This document shows positions 53,585 to 60,821 of a stretch of DNA of 64,000 nt, in pieces (the stretch's first letter is position 1; the number at the start of each line of letters is the position of its first letter). The notes below the pieces were generated by a model. That model was not told the DNA's origin. It made no database searches and saw only the letters and a list, made by a program, of their open reading frames with translations. Location: assembly GCF_020884795.1 (NCBI RefSeq), contig NZ_BBZF01000023.1, forward strand, positions 177,415-241,414. Direction: 5' to 3'. The stretch is from Micromonospora okii (GTDB lineage: Bacteria > Actinomycetota > Actinomycetes > Mycobacteriales > Micromonosporaceae). A program made the position numbers and the translations under genes.

Positions 53585-54049
53585 ATGCCGATCGAGGTTG
53601 GCGCCGAGGCGCCGGACTTCGTGCTCAAGGACCAGAACAACCAGGAGGTCCGGCTCTCGGACTTCCGCGGCAAGCGCACCGTCCTGCTGGTCTTCTACCC
53701 GCTCGCCTTCACCGGCATCTGCCAGGGCGAGCTCTGCGAGGTGCGGGACAACCTCAACGAGTACGTCAGCGACGACGTGCAGGTCCTCACGGTCAGCGTG
53801 GACTCGGTCTACAGCCACAAGATCTGGGCCGACAAGGAGGGCTTCCAGTTCCCGCTGCTGGCCGACTTCTGGCCGCACGGCGCGGTGGCCCAGGCGTACG
53901 GCGTCTTCAACGAGACCGCCGGCATCGCCAACCGGGGCACGTTCGTGATCGACAAGGCCGGCGTCGTCCGGTTCGCCGAGATGAACATGCCGGGCGAGGC
54001 GCGCGACCAGCAGGGCTGGCGCAAGGCGCTGGCCGAGGCCGCCGCCTGA
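53585..54049 (+). CDS. ahpE: AhpE-type peroxiredoxin
   Basis: ATG 53585 has AAGGAG 5 nt upstream. The 154-residue thiol peroxidase reduces hydroperoxides and peroxynitrite. The peroxidatic Cys46 is in YPLAFTGICQGELCEVRD; a second Cys at 51 could act as a resolving residue, unlike strictly one-Cys AhpE. ANRGTFVIDKAGVVRF is the conserved C-terminal part. It follows the DUF3052 gene by about 80 bp, a mycobacterial-like gene order. Confidence 0.93.
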   Translation: MPIEVGAEAPDFVLKDQNNQEVRLSDFRGKRTVLLVFYPLAFTGICQGELCEVRDNLNEYVSDDVQVLTVSVDSVYSHKIWADKEGFQFPLLADFWPHGAVAQAYGVFNETAGIANRGTFVIDKAGVVRFAEMNMPGEARDQQGWRKALAEAAA

Positions 54050-54134
54050 TCCCACCCCAGGTACACCGGCACGTCGGGCCGGGGCCGGCAGGGTAAGATT
54101 GCCGGACTCCGGCCCGCCCGTGCGCGGGCGTTCG

Positions 54135-54206
54135 GGGCGCGTAGCTCAGTGGGAGAGCACTCGCCTTACAAGCGAGGGGTCGCAGGTTCGAAACCTGCCG
54201 CGCCCA
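54135..54206 (+). tRNA. tRNA-Val (anticodon TAC)
   Basis: GGGCGCG pairs with CGCGCCC as a 7-bp acceptor stem with discriminator A. The D-arm is GCTC..GAGC, the anticodon stem is CTCGC/GCGAG with loop CTTACAA, and the T-arm is GCAGGTTCGAAACCTGC. CCA is not encoded. The 3' half of such genes is a frequent integration site for actinomycete elements. Confidence 0.97.
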
Positions 54207-54270
54207 CAAACCACCCTCTACCTGCGGAAACATCGGTAGAGGAGTCTGGTCGGAAAGTGCTTAATCCCTC

Positions 54271-55209
54271 AGAGAGCGTTTCGCATGTCTGTCAGTCGGG
54301 TGTGTTGAAGGTGCGGCGTTGTTGGCGGGTGGCGGGTCCGCCTCGGGTGAAGCGGCCGAGCATGCCGGCGATGGCGGCCCAGCGGATCATGGCCTCGGAG
54401 GTGGCGGGGCGGGTTTCGTAGTCGCGGGCCAGGCGGCGGTGGGCGGTGAGCCAGGCCAGGGTCCTCTCCACCACCCAGCGGCGGCGGTGCACGACGAACC
54501 CTTGCTGGTCGGCGGGCTTACGGACGATCTCCAGGGTGGTGCGCAGGATGTCGCGGGCCCAGTCGACCAGACGGCCGGCGAGCCCGGAGTCGGCGAACAC
54601 GTGCCGGATCGGGGTCGCCACATAGGTGGCGAGCAGGGCGCCCTTCGCGCCGTCGCGGTCCTGCCACGAAGCGGCCAGGACCCAGACGGTGACCAGCAGG
54701 CCGAGGGTGTCGGTGACGATGAACCGCTTGCGGCCGTTGACCTTCTTCCCGCTGTCGTAGCCGCGGGTGTCGCGGTGCACGGTGTCGGCGGCGCGCACGC
54801 TCTGGGAGTCGATGATCCCCGCTGTCGGCTGCGGCTGCCGGTCATGGGCCAGGCGGACCTCCTCCCGCAGTTCGGTGAGGATCCGCTCGGTCACACCCCG
54901 CCGGTTCCACCGCTGGAAGTGGGAGTACACGGTCTGCCAGGGCGGGAAGTCCACCGGCAGGAACCGCCACGGGCACCCGGTACGCACCACGTACAGGATG
55001 CCGTCGACGATCGCCCGACGAGGATGCTTCTCCGGCCTGCCCATCCACTGCGGCGACGGCAGCATCGGCTCGACGAACGCCCACTCGGCATCGGTCAGGT
55101 CAGACGGGTACCGCCGCACACGATCCATACCCATCTACCGACCGAACCCGGCCCATCGATCACACCCATTGTGCGACACACCCGACCAGCACACATCTCA
55201 AACGCTCTC
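54271..55209 (-). mobile_element. IS5-family insertion sequence, 939 bp, complete
   Basis: Imperfect terminal inverted repeats of about 35 bp begin GAGAGCGTTT at both ends and reach GTCGGGTGTGT on the inside. The flanking TCA at 54268-54270 and 55210-55212 is a 3-bp target duplication, matching the TNA target of the IS1031 subgroup. The transposase gene is intact. The element could still be mobile. Confidence 0.88.
54292..55134 (-). CDS. IS5-family DDE transposase
   Basis: This 280-residue protein begins RRYPSDLTDAEWAFVEPMLP, typical of the family. The DDE residues lie in GIIDSQSVRAADT, VFADSGLAGRLVD and WVVERTLAWLTAHRRLARDY (E with the downstream R). It fills most of the 939-bp element in a single frame without frameshift. 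Confidence 0.95.
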   Translation of the reverse strand: MGMDRVRRYPSDLTDAEWAFVEPMLPSPQWMGRPEKHPRRAIVDGILYVVRTGCPWRFLPVDFPPWQTVYSHFQRWNRRGVTERILTELREEVRLAHDRQPQPTAGIIDSQSVRAADTVHRDTRGYDSGKKVNGRKRFIVTDTLGLLVTVWVLAASWQDRDGAKGALLATYVATPIRHVFADSGLAGRLVDWARDILRTTLEIVRKPADQQGFVVHRRRWVVERTLAWLTAHRRLARDYETRPATSEAMIRWAAIAGMLGRFTRGGPATRQQRRTFNTPD

Positions 55210-55373
55210 TCAGACGCCCACGCCGAGTGGAAGAACGCGCTGGGCGAGGCCGCCAGCACCGGCCGGGTCGCCGACCGCGAGCGCGCCGAGGAGATGCGGC
55301 AGAAGCTCGGCCAGCACCCGTCCGTCGTCGCCGCCCGCAGGGCCGTCAAGGGCCGGCTCGCGAAGGTCGAACG

Positions 55374-55781
55374 GTGACCGCCCCCGACGCCGACCTGACC
55401 GTCACCGTCGTCCTGCGCTACCGGGACCGCGACGACCAGGTCCGCACCCGCCCGTGGACCACCACCGGCTGGCAGGTCACACCCGGCCTCGCCGTCCACG
55501 AAACCTACGACCACGACACCGGAGGTCCGACCCCCCGCCGGTACGCGCTCACCCACCTGCCCAGCGGGCTCATGCTCGCCGGCCCGTCCTGCGCCGACCA
55601 CATGGCCGAGGCGGTCACCGCGGCTGTTGGCTGCGACGTCGACTGGACTGCCGACGGCGACACGATCCGCCAGGTCACGCCGCCGGACGGGCTGCGTCAT
55701 CGGGAGGACGCGTACGGGCACGAGTTGTGCCCGCGCACGGTGTGGCGTCCGGTGGTGCCGGCGAAGGCTGGTGTCCGGTGA
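55374..55781 (+). CDS. Hypothetical protein (135 aa), accessory region
   Basis: GTG 55374 overlaps the stop of the interrupted gene (GTGA). The product starts TAPDADLTVTVVLRYRDRDD, is beta-rich, and has two cysteines (GPSCADH and VGCDVDW). No known domain is recognised. Its stop overlaps the next start, showing a tight operon of small genes as found in actinomycete integrative elements. Confidence 0.65.
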   Translation: MTAPDADLTVTVVLRYRDRDDQVRTRPWTTTGWQVTPGLAVHETYDHDTGGPTPRRYALTHLPSGLMLAGPSCADHMAEAVTAAVGCDVDWTADGDTIRQVTPPDGLRHREDAYGHELCPRTVWRPVVPAKAGVR

Positions 55782-56035
55782 CCCCGCCGCTGCTCAACGC
55801 GGCCTCCGCCCGCATCCACCGCCGCCGGCTGCCGTCCACGCCAGGACAGGTGCACGTCGACCGCGCCGAGCAGCACCGCGCCGCCCTCGCCCGCCGTGAG
55901 CCCGTCGTCGTCAAGGTGAACGGCTACGGGCGCGGCTGGTACGTGCAGGCCGTCGGGGCGAGCGTGTACGAGCTGTGGCGCGACGGCACCACGCTCACCG
56001 TCCCGTGGACCGCTGTGCCGCTCGGGCAGCAGTAG
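55778..56035 (+). CDS. Hypothetical protein (85 aa), accessory region
   Basis: GTG 55778 overlaps the previous stop (GTGA). The N-terminal half is basic (ARIHRRRLPSTPGQVHVDRA), and the C-terminal half is a small beta domain (VVVKVNGYGRGWYVQAVGAS). I do not recognise it; nucleic acid binding is possible from the charge pattern. Confidence 0.65.
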   Translation: MTPPLLNAASARIHRRRLPSTPGQVHVDRAEQHRAALARREPVVVKVNGYGRGWYVQAVGASVYELWRDGTTLTVPWTAVPLGQQ

Positions 56036-56047
56036 GAGACTCGACCG

Positions 56048-56383
56048 ATGCCGTTCCTGCCCGCACCGCGCCCCTGCTGGCTGATCCTCATCGAGGGCGA
56101 CCGGGTGGGGTGCGGGGCGTGCTGGGGTCAGGCAACCACGCTCGCCGCCGAGGTGTGGGCGGAGGAGCTGGAAGCGGGCGCCAAGGCGGATGGCCCGCCG
56201 GTGATCGAGCGCGCCGACGGGTTGTGCGTGCTGCTGGCCTGCCACGGGTGCGGGGAACGGGCGCTGGCCTTTGGGCGGCCGGCGCACTGGGCGGGCATGG
56301 TCGACGCGCTCAAGGACGCGGCCGAGCGCGGGTGGGTGGGGGACGCGTGCCCCGCCTGCATCGCCGCCGACCTGATGCCCTAG
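56048..56383 (+). CDS. Cys-rich hypothetical protein (111 aa), accessory region
   Basis: ATG 56048 lies 12 bp after the previous stop, with AGGAGA upstream. Cysteines occur in pairs (VGCGACWG, LLACHGCGER, GDACPACIAA), suggesting zinc binding. Ends are hydrophobic to neutral, and no signal peptide is present. The function is unknown. The next 200 bp (56384-56584) have no gene I can support. Confidence 0.65.
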   Translation: MPFLPAPRPCWLILIEGDRVGCGACWGQATTLAAEVWAEELEAGAKADGPPVIERADGLCVLLACHGCGERALAFGRPAHWAGMVDALKDAAERGWVGDACPACIAADLMP

Positions 56384-56584
56384 GTCTGCTCGCTCTGCTG
56401 CTGATCTTTGCCATTCCGCCAGTCCGCGCAGGTGGCACGTCGTCTGGGCGCAGCTTGCGGACATGTGCGGGGGATGTGGGCATCGAACACCGCGAGCCGT
56501 TCCAGGGGGTGTTCGGCAGCGACGCCGACCGGTCCCAGGTGTTCGGACGGCTTGCCCGCAGGCCTCTCGCCGGGGAGGACAGCC

Positions 56585-56752
56585 GTGGCTGACGACATCG
56601 AGCCCGCCGCGAAGGCCGCCGCCCGGGTCGACTACCGGCTCACGTGCGCCCGCGCCGAGCCTCGGGTCGTGCAGCCCGGCGCCCTCGACGGGCCCACCAT
56701 CCCTGCGCCTATGGCAGCGGAAACCATCGCCTGGACGCGAGGTCTCCGGTGA
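56585..56752 (+). CDS. Putative small protein (55 aa)
   Basis: GTG 56585 has GGGGAGG about 8 nt upstream. The product begins ADDIEPAAKAAARVDYRLTC and ends WTRGLR. Directly overlapping its stop, GTG 56749 opens a 36-codon frame starting TRRFRLGKLSP, which may be a truncated remnant of another small gene. Neither is recognised with certainty. Confidence 0.35.
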   Translation: MADDIEPAAKAAARVDYRLTCARAEPRVVQPGALDGPTIPAPMAAETIAWTRGLR

Positions 56753-56855
56753 CCAGACGCTTCCGATTAGGGAAGCTTTCACCAGAGACCTCGTCGCCAT
56801 TGTCAGTAAACGATCAGTCGGGGCGAAGCCAATTCTTGCCGGCTTCGCCAGGGTT

Positions 56856-57233
56856 CTAGGAGCAGCCCCAGTTACCGCCGCGGACGTAGAAGTGGTCGAT
56901 CTTGTTGTCTGCTCCCCCGATGCTCCCCAGCCTCGTGTTGGGCGCGACGTTGAGAACGGTGTCGTCGCCCGGGAACCCGTTGTTGACGCCGCACCACCGG
57001 TTGCCCGTCAGGTTCTTGACCGACGAGACCACGTTGTCCGGCACGTCCACGTTGGTCGTTCCGAAGGCCGCCGTGGAGTCGATCACCTTGTTACCGCTGT
57101 AGTTCGCTCCGTCCCACGCGCAGAAGTGACCGCTCTCGCAGTCCGTGTCCGCGTAGGCCGGCACCTGCGTGGCGCCAAGGATGAGTGTGCCGAGCGCGAG
57201 TGCCGCGAGTGCCTTGAATGCTTGTCGACGCAT
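56856..57233 (-). CDS. Secreted peptidase inhibitor family I36 protein
   Basis: The 125-residue precursor has a signal peptide (ALAALALGTLILGATQVPAY). The mature domain begins DTDCESGHFCAWDGANYSGN, with further cysteines in NRWCGVNNGFPG and the final GNWGCS; four disulfide-forming cysteines fit the I36 family, which includes the Streptomyces metalloproteinase inhibitor SMI. It is probably secreted and may inhibit thermolysin-like proteases. It is the only secreted-protease-related gene in the accessory region. Confidence 0.85.
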   Translation of the reverse strand: MRRQAFKALAALALGTLILGATQVPAYADTDCESGHFCAWDGANYSGNKVIDSTAAFGTTNVDVPDNVVSSVKNLTGNRWCGVNNGFPGDDTVLNVAPNTRLGSIGGADNKIDHFYVRGGNWGCS

Positions 57234-57481
57234 CCGGTCCTCCCTCTGGGTGTGCCCCTGCTTTCCGGGGCGGTGTGATCAGTTGTAGGGGGCCGTTGTG
57301 TTGTCCAGGGCGAGCGACGGTCTACGACCTGCGGCGACGGTTTATCCAGCAGCCCGACATGGGGGCGCTCATCGATGGAGTGAGGGCAGTGATCAAGGGG
57401 GTGCCGTCGGTACGATCCGCATGCTCCACGTCACCTAGGAGCAACAGTCTGCGTCTGCGTACTGCGAACCAGGGAGCCCTG

Positions 57482-58354
57482 ATGCCTCGTCCTGAGCGCC
57501 CTCTCGACCCGGCCGCTGGACCCATTCAGGCGTTCGCCCAGCAGTTACGCGACCTGCGGGAGGCCGCCGGTAAGCCGAAGTACCTCCAGATGCAGCGCGC
57601 AACAGGAAGGTCGCGTACCTCCTTGGCTGAGGCGGCAGGCGGTGATCATCTTCCTACCTGGGAGACCGTGGAAGCGTTCGTGACGGCATGTAAGGGAAAC
57701 CCGCTGGAGTGGCGGGTTAAGTGGGAGCAGGTGCGCGACCAGGCTCGTCCAGACGGGCAGACGCCGTCCCGGGGTGGCGCCGTCCAGCAGATGGCGAGCC
57801 CAGAGCTGCCGACTGAGCCCGGCGCATCCGCGCCAACACAAGTGGCCCAGCCGACTCGCCGTAGCCGCTGGCGTTGGTCCCTCCAAGCGGTCGCGGGCGT
57901 CTTCCTCCTAGGGGCTGCCATGGCTGGCGCCTACTCGTTCGGGTTACGCGATGACCAACCAGTCAAGAGCGTGCGGCCGTCGGCTCCTGCGGCGATCATC
58001 GTGCACAACAAGGTTGCGATCGGCCCGAACGGCGTGGCGGAGGATTCAACGGCGGCCTACCTCTCGACCAAGCCAGTAGCGAAGTGCACAGCACGTGGGT
58101 GCAAGATCGCCGGCACTGAGGTGTGGTCCGGGACGGAACTCGTCGCCCGCTGCTGGGTCCGTGGAGACAGACTGACAAATCGGGACCTGACCAGCGCAGG
58201 TATCGAGCAGAACCCAGGCGGCGTCGCCTCAGATCTGTGGTACGAAATCGCGCTGCACGACGGCACCGTCGGGTACCTGTCGGAGGTGTACATAGCACCG
58301 GAGCACAGGGGTGGGATGGGCCTGCCGCTCTGCGCCCAGCAGGTAAGCCGTTGA
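57482..58354 (+). CDS. Xre-like/nSTAND-type N-domain, one TM helix and SH3-like extracellular domain
   Basis: The 290-residue protein starts RPERPLDPAAGPIQAFAQQL, then LRDLREAAGKPKYLQMQRAT, a helix-turn-helix-like module often found at the N-terminus of actinobacterial nSTAND and WD40 proteins. A Pro/Ala linker precedes one membrane helix (VAGVFLLGAAMAGAYSFGL, about 140-158). The extracellular part has paired cysteines (KCTARGCKI and VARCWVRGD) and an SH3-like strand pattern (LWYEIALHDGTVGYLSEVYI). It may relay an outside signal to DNA or to the ECF sigma factor encoded nearby (inference). Confidence 0.75.
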   Translation: MPRPERPLDPAAGPIQAFAQQLRDLREAAGKPKYLQMQRATGRSRTSLAEAAGGDHLPTWETVEAFVTACKGNPLEWRVKWEQVRDQARPDGQTPSRGGAVQQMASPELPTEPGASAPTQVAQPTRRSRWRWSLQAVAGVFLLGAAMAGAYSFGLRDDQPVKSVRPSAPAAIIVHNKVAIGPNGVAEDSTAAYLSTKPVAKCTARGCKIAGTEVWSGTELVARCWVRGDRLTNRDLTSAGIEQNPGGVASDLWYEIALHDGTVGYLSEVYIAPEHRGGMGLPLCAQQVSR

Positions 58355-58443
58355 TCCGTCAACAGGCCGAGAGCGCTGTCGACCACCGTTGAACTACGGA
58401 AGCAGGCGGTGAAGCGGCAGGCAGCCAAGCAAACCGACACCTG

Positions 58444-58611
58444 ATGGCTCGATGTGTCGCCCCGCAGCCACCCGACTGGATCTTGATGGTGTCAGCCGTA
58501 GGAGCGTGTTTCGTGTGCGTAGCGAGCGATCCCCGACACCTCTACGCATGGCTTGCTCGGGCTTGCCCTCTTGGGGTGGCCTTCTTCATGGTGGCAGGCA
58601 GAAGGGGGTAA
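58444..58611 (+). CDS. Putative small membrane protein (55 aa)
   Basis: ATG 58444 to TAA 58611 encodes ARCVAPQPPDWILMVSAVGA, then CFVCVASDPRHLYAWLARAC and PLGVAFFMVAGRRG. Two hydrophobic stretches fit a small membrane protein. There is no clear ribosome binding site, so support is only the composition. Confidence 0.3.
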   Translation: MARCVAPQPPDWILMVSAVGACFVCVASDPRHLYAWLARACPLGVAFFMVAGRRG

Positions 58612-58872
58612 GGGCTCGATCGGCCGCCCCGCCGCGTCAGGGGGTTGCTGCTGGGAGGTAGAGGTTGGGCAGCCACATGCCGCCGGAGGGCCGGTACCGC
58701 CCGCGCATACTGCTGGTCGGAGGGAAGCCGATACCCAGGGCTAAAAATCTTGATCGTCCAGTTCACGATGGCCCCTCCCTTGTGCTCTTACATCCGTGCG
58801 CGCACCACGACGCCCCCAACACAGGGAGCATTCCGAAGTAGCGCCCGGTCGCACGAGATCAAGTGAGGTGCA
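58612..58872. other. Intergenic stretch before the sigma-factor genes
   Basis: About 260 bp of mixed composition, less GC-rich than the core, with several short frames but none with a start signal or domain. It probably holds the promoter for the 58873 operon. Confidence 0.4.
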
Positions 58873-59112
58873 GTGGAGAACGTGACTTGGTGGGTCGTGC
58901 TGGTGGGCCTGGCTGAAACCGCCGCCTTGATCGGGCTATGGATCCGCATGAGGTGGCAAGTGCAGCACGAGCAGTTGCGGGGTGAAGCCCTCACAACGAT
59001 GGCGGCAACCCTCCCTGCCGGCAGTCACCTCAGCGACCGGCGGTCCGACGGATCGTGCCTGACCCTAACGGTTGCCCGCCAGGGCATCCCTTCCGGAGGA
59101 CGCCGTGGATGA
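58873..59112 (+). CDS. Small single-pass membrane protein upstream of ECF sigma factor
   Basis: GTG 58873 has GAGG 5 nt upstream. The 79-residue product has one membrane helix (WWVVLVGLAETAALIGLWI) and a basic, polar cytoplasmic tail with MRWQVQHEQLRGEALTTMAA. It overlaps the sigma-factor gene by 8 bp. A role in holding or sensing for the sigma factor is possible, though no zinc anti-sigma motif is present. Confidence 0.6.
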   Translation: MENVTWWVVLVGLAETAALIGLWIRMRWQVQHEQLRGEALTTMAATLPAGSHLSDRRSDGSCLTLTVARQGIPSGGRRG

Positions 59113-59740
59113 GTACACCAGCGAGCTGACCTCGTCAGGTGAGCGCAACCCAGGACACACCCAGCTCAGAAGCGACCGCGACTATCTCCCCGGGCAGGCA
59201 TGCCGCAACGAAACGACGCCGGACAGCCGCGTCGCTGAATTCAGCGCCTTCTACCGCGAGGACGCAGCGCGATTGGTGGGATTTTTGATAGCACAGGGGA
59301 TTCCGGCTGTCGACGCACCTGATGTCGCCCAAGAGGCGATGCGTAAGGCGTTTATCAACTGGACGAAGATCGAGAACCCCCGAGCCTGGGTGCGGAAAGT
59401 TGCCTCGCGCGAGTATGCGCGGATGGTTGGGAGTGCGGACGAATCCCCCGCAGGGGACATCGTGGAACGCACGCCGCTGCTGAGGGTGGCACCAGCGGTG
59501 ATCGAAGAATGGGAGTTGCGGCATGTGCTGCTCGCGGCACTGCGTAAACTGCCATCCCGGCAGCGGCAAGTGATGGTATGGAACCTCGAAGACTACAAGC
59601 CAGCCGAGATTGCGAAGCAGCTTAAGGTCACGCCGGATGCAGTGCGGTCCAGTTTACTCAAGGCACGACAAGAGCTTGCCAAACATCTCGACTACTGGCC
59701 TACCATGCGGCAGAGGGCGCGAGGGGGCGAGGATGAGTGA
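59105..59740 (+). CDS. ECF-type RNA polymerase sigma factor
   Basis: GTG 59105 has GGAGG 6 nt upstream. The 211-residue protein has region 2 (VAEFSAFYREDAARLVGFLI, then APDVAQEAMRKAFINWTKIE and NPRAWVRKVASREYARM) and region 4 (LRKLPSRQRQVMVWNLEDYK, then PAEIAKQLKVTPDAVRSSLL). About 50 N-terminal residues before region 2 are polar and unusual. It overlaps the genes on both sides, so the three are one operon. It lacks a neighbouring standard anti-sigma factor. Confidence 0.9.
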   Translation: MDEYTSELTSSGERNPGHTQLRSDRDYLPGQACRNETTPDSRVAEFSAFYREDAARLVGFLIAQGIPAVDAPDVAQEAMRKAFINWTKIENPRAWVRKVASREYARMVGSADESPAGDIVERTPLLRVAPAVIEEWELRHVLLAALRKLPSRQRQVMVWNLEDYKPAEIAKQLKVTPDAVRSSLLKARQELAKHLDYWPTMRQRARGGEDE

Positions 59741-60440
59741 AAAGCGCACCCATTCCGACCGGGCCGAGGCAGGTTACGACCAGATGGAACGGCACCTAGC
59801 GGCCTTCCTTGATGTTGAGGCGGGGCTGCGGGACATCCTTCTTGGTGCGGGATATGCGCAGCTCTCCGACGACCTGAACGAGGTGCTCGATGTTGAAGCT
59901 GGCCTCGCGGAGGTGCTGGGAGCCTTCTCTGAGCCGTCAGCCGATCTGGACCTGTGCTCACCAGGTGCGCCGGACAGCCTGGCCGCACCCGTCTCCGAGT
60001 TGCACGCAGGTGGTTCCGACGAGCGGGGTTGGCTCGATGAAATCGTAGGCTCGATCGAGCAGGTCGTCGGTTGGGTTTATGGAATCCACCAAAACGCAAT
60101 GAATATACTTGTTGCCGGTGGGTGGGCTGAGGATGAGCTAGATAAAATCTACTTTGCGGTACGGGTCGTTCGGTTGCGCGCCAATCAACTGCAACGGGTA
60201 GCCGATGCGTTTATCAACCGTTCGACATCTGCCGAGGAGGCCAACCGTTCGATTTTAGAGTCGGCAAATAAGCTGCGCGATCTCCTGCTTGCTTGGAACA
60301 GGGTTGTGAGGCGCGATCGGCGCTTAGCTGTTCCATTGTCTGAGATTGAAGAAATGCTTGGCATGCTCGGGGTTCTGCCCAGGATGATCGACCGCCTGTT
60401 CGACGGATCCGACGACCTTGTTTCGTTGTTGTTAAATTGA
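59733..60440 (+). CDS. Unknown protein with repeated LDVEAGL motif, coupled to ECF sigma factor
   Basis: ATG 59733 overlaps the sigma-factor stop by 8 bp. The 235-residue protein has two copies of a short motif near the N-terminus, AAFLDVEAGLRDILLGAGYA and NEVLDVEAGLAEVLGAFSEP, about 28 residues apart. The rest is helical (WLDEIVGSIEQVVGWVYGIH, RVVRLRANQLQRVADAFINR) and soluble. I know the motif only as recurring in actinobacterial proteins of unknown function. It may be an adaptor or a regulator of the sigma factor. GC is lower than in core genes. Confidence 0.7.
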   Translation: MSEKRTHSDRAEAGYDQMERHLAAFLDVEAGLRDILLGAGYAQLSDDLNEVLDVEAGLAEVLGAFSEPSADLDLCSPGAPDSLAAPVSELHAGGSDERGWLDEIVGSIEQVVGWVYGIHQNAMNILVAGGWAEDELDKIYFAVRVVRLRANQLQRVADAFINRSTSAEEANRSILESANKLRDLLLAWNRVVRRDRRLAVPLSEIEEMLGMLGVLPRMIDRLFDGSDDLVSLLLN

Positions 60441-60512
60441 GTGGCGCGCGTTGCGCGCCTCCCGACTCCCTGACAGTGCATGGCCTGTAGTTTCCGAAAG
60501 AAAGTGGTGACT

Positions 60513-60776
60513 TCACTCGCACCTGTCCTCGGCGCCGCGCCCGTACCCCTCGCAGCAGTCCGTCCGATGCGCGTATACCCGCACCTGCTCGCCGCGGCGC
60601 ACATCCAGGTCCCCGGTGCGCTCGTACAGGCACGCCCGCCACACCACCGTCTCGCCGCCGCCGGCCACCACCTGGCCGTCACCGGGACCACCGCTGAGAA
60701 CCGCTTTCACGCAGGTCACGGTACTCGCGTTGGCTGGCGAACTCACCCACCCGGCCACCGGCGTCCGAACCCCCAC
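60513..60776 (-). CDS. Small hypothetical protein (up to 87 aa)
   Basis: The frame opens at GTG 60776, but GTG 60719 is a plausible shorter start giving TCVKAVLSGGPGDGQVVAGG. That LSGGPGDGQVV pattern is typical of small phage or accessory proteins. Three further cysteines (RACLYER, DCCEGY, DRCE) follow. No ribosome binding site is clear. Confidence 0.45.
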   Translation of the reverse strand: MGVRTPVAGWVSSPANASTVTCVKAVLSGGPGDGQVVAGGGETVVWRACLYERTGDLDVRRGEQVRVYAHRTDCCEGYGRGAEDRCE

Positions 60777-60821
60777 TCATGCGCGTGGGTGTGTTACCCG
60801 TCGCAGCAACGGGGCCGGCGA

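Larger units (their letters stand above)
54256..55377 (+). pseudogene. Small gene interrupted by the IS5-family element
   Basis: GTG 54256 plus codons CTT AAT CCC TCA reach the left IS boundary. After the right boundary the duplicated TCA (55210-55212) continues in the same frame to the stop at 55375-55377. Removing the element and one TCA restores a 59-residue protein beginning VLNPSDAHAEWKNALGEAAS, with a helical, charged body (RVADRERAEEMRQKLGQHPS). The function is unknown. Its stop overlaps the GTG of the next gene, so the original operon started here. The insertion separates that operon from its promoter. Confidence 0.7.
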
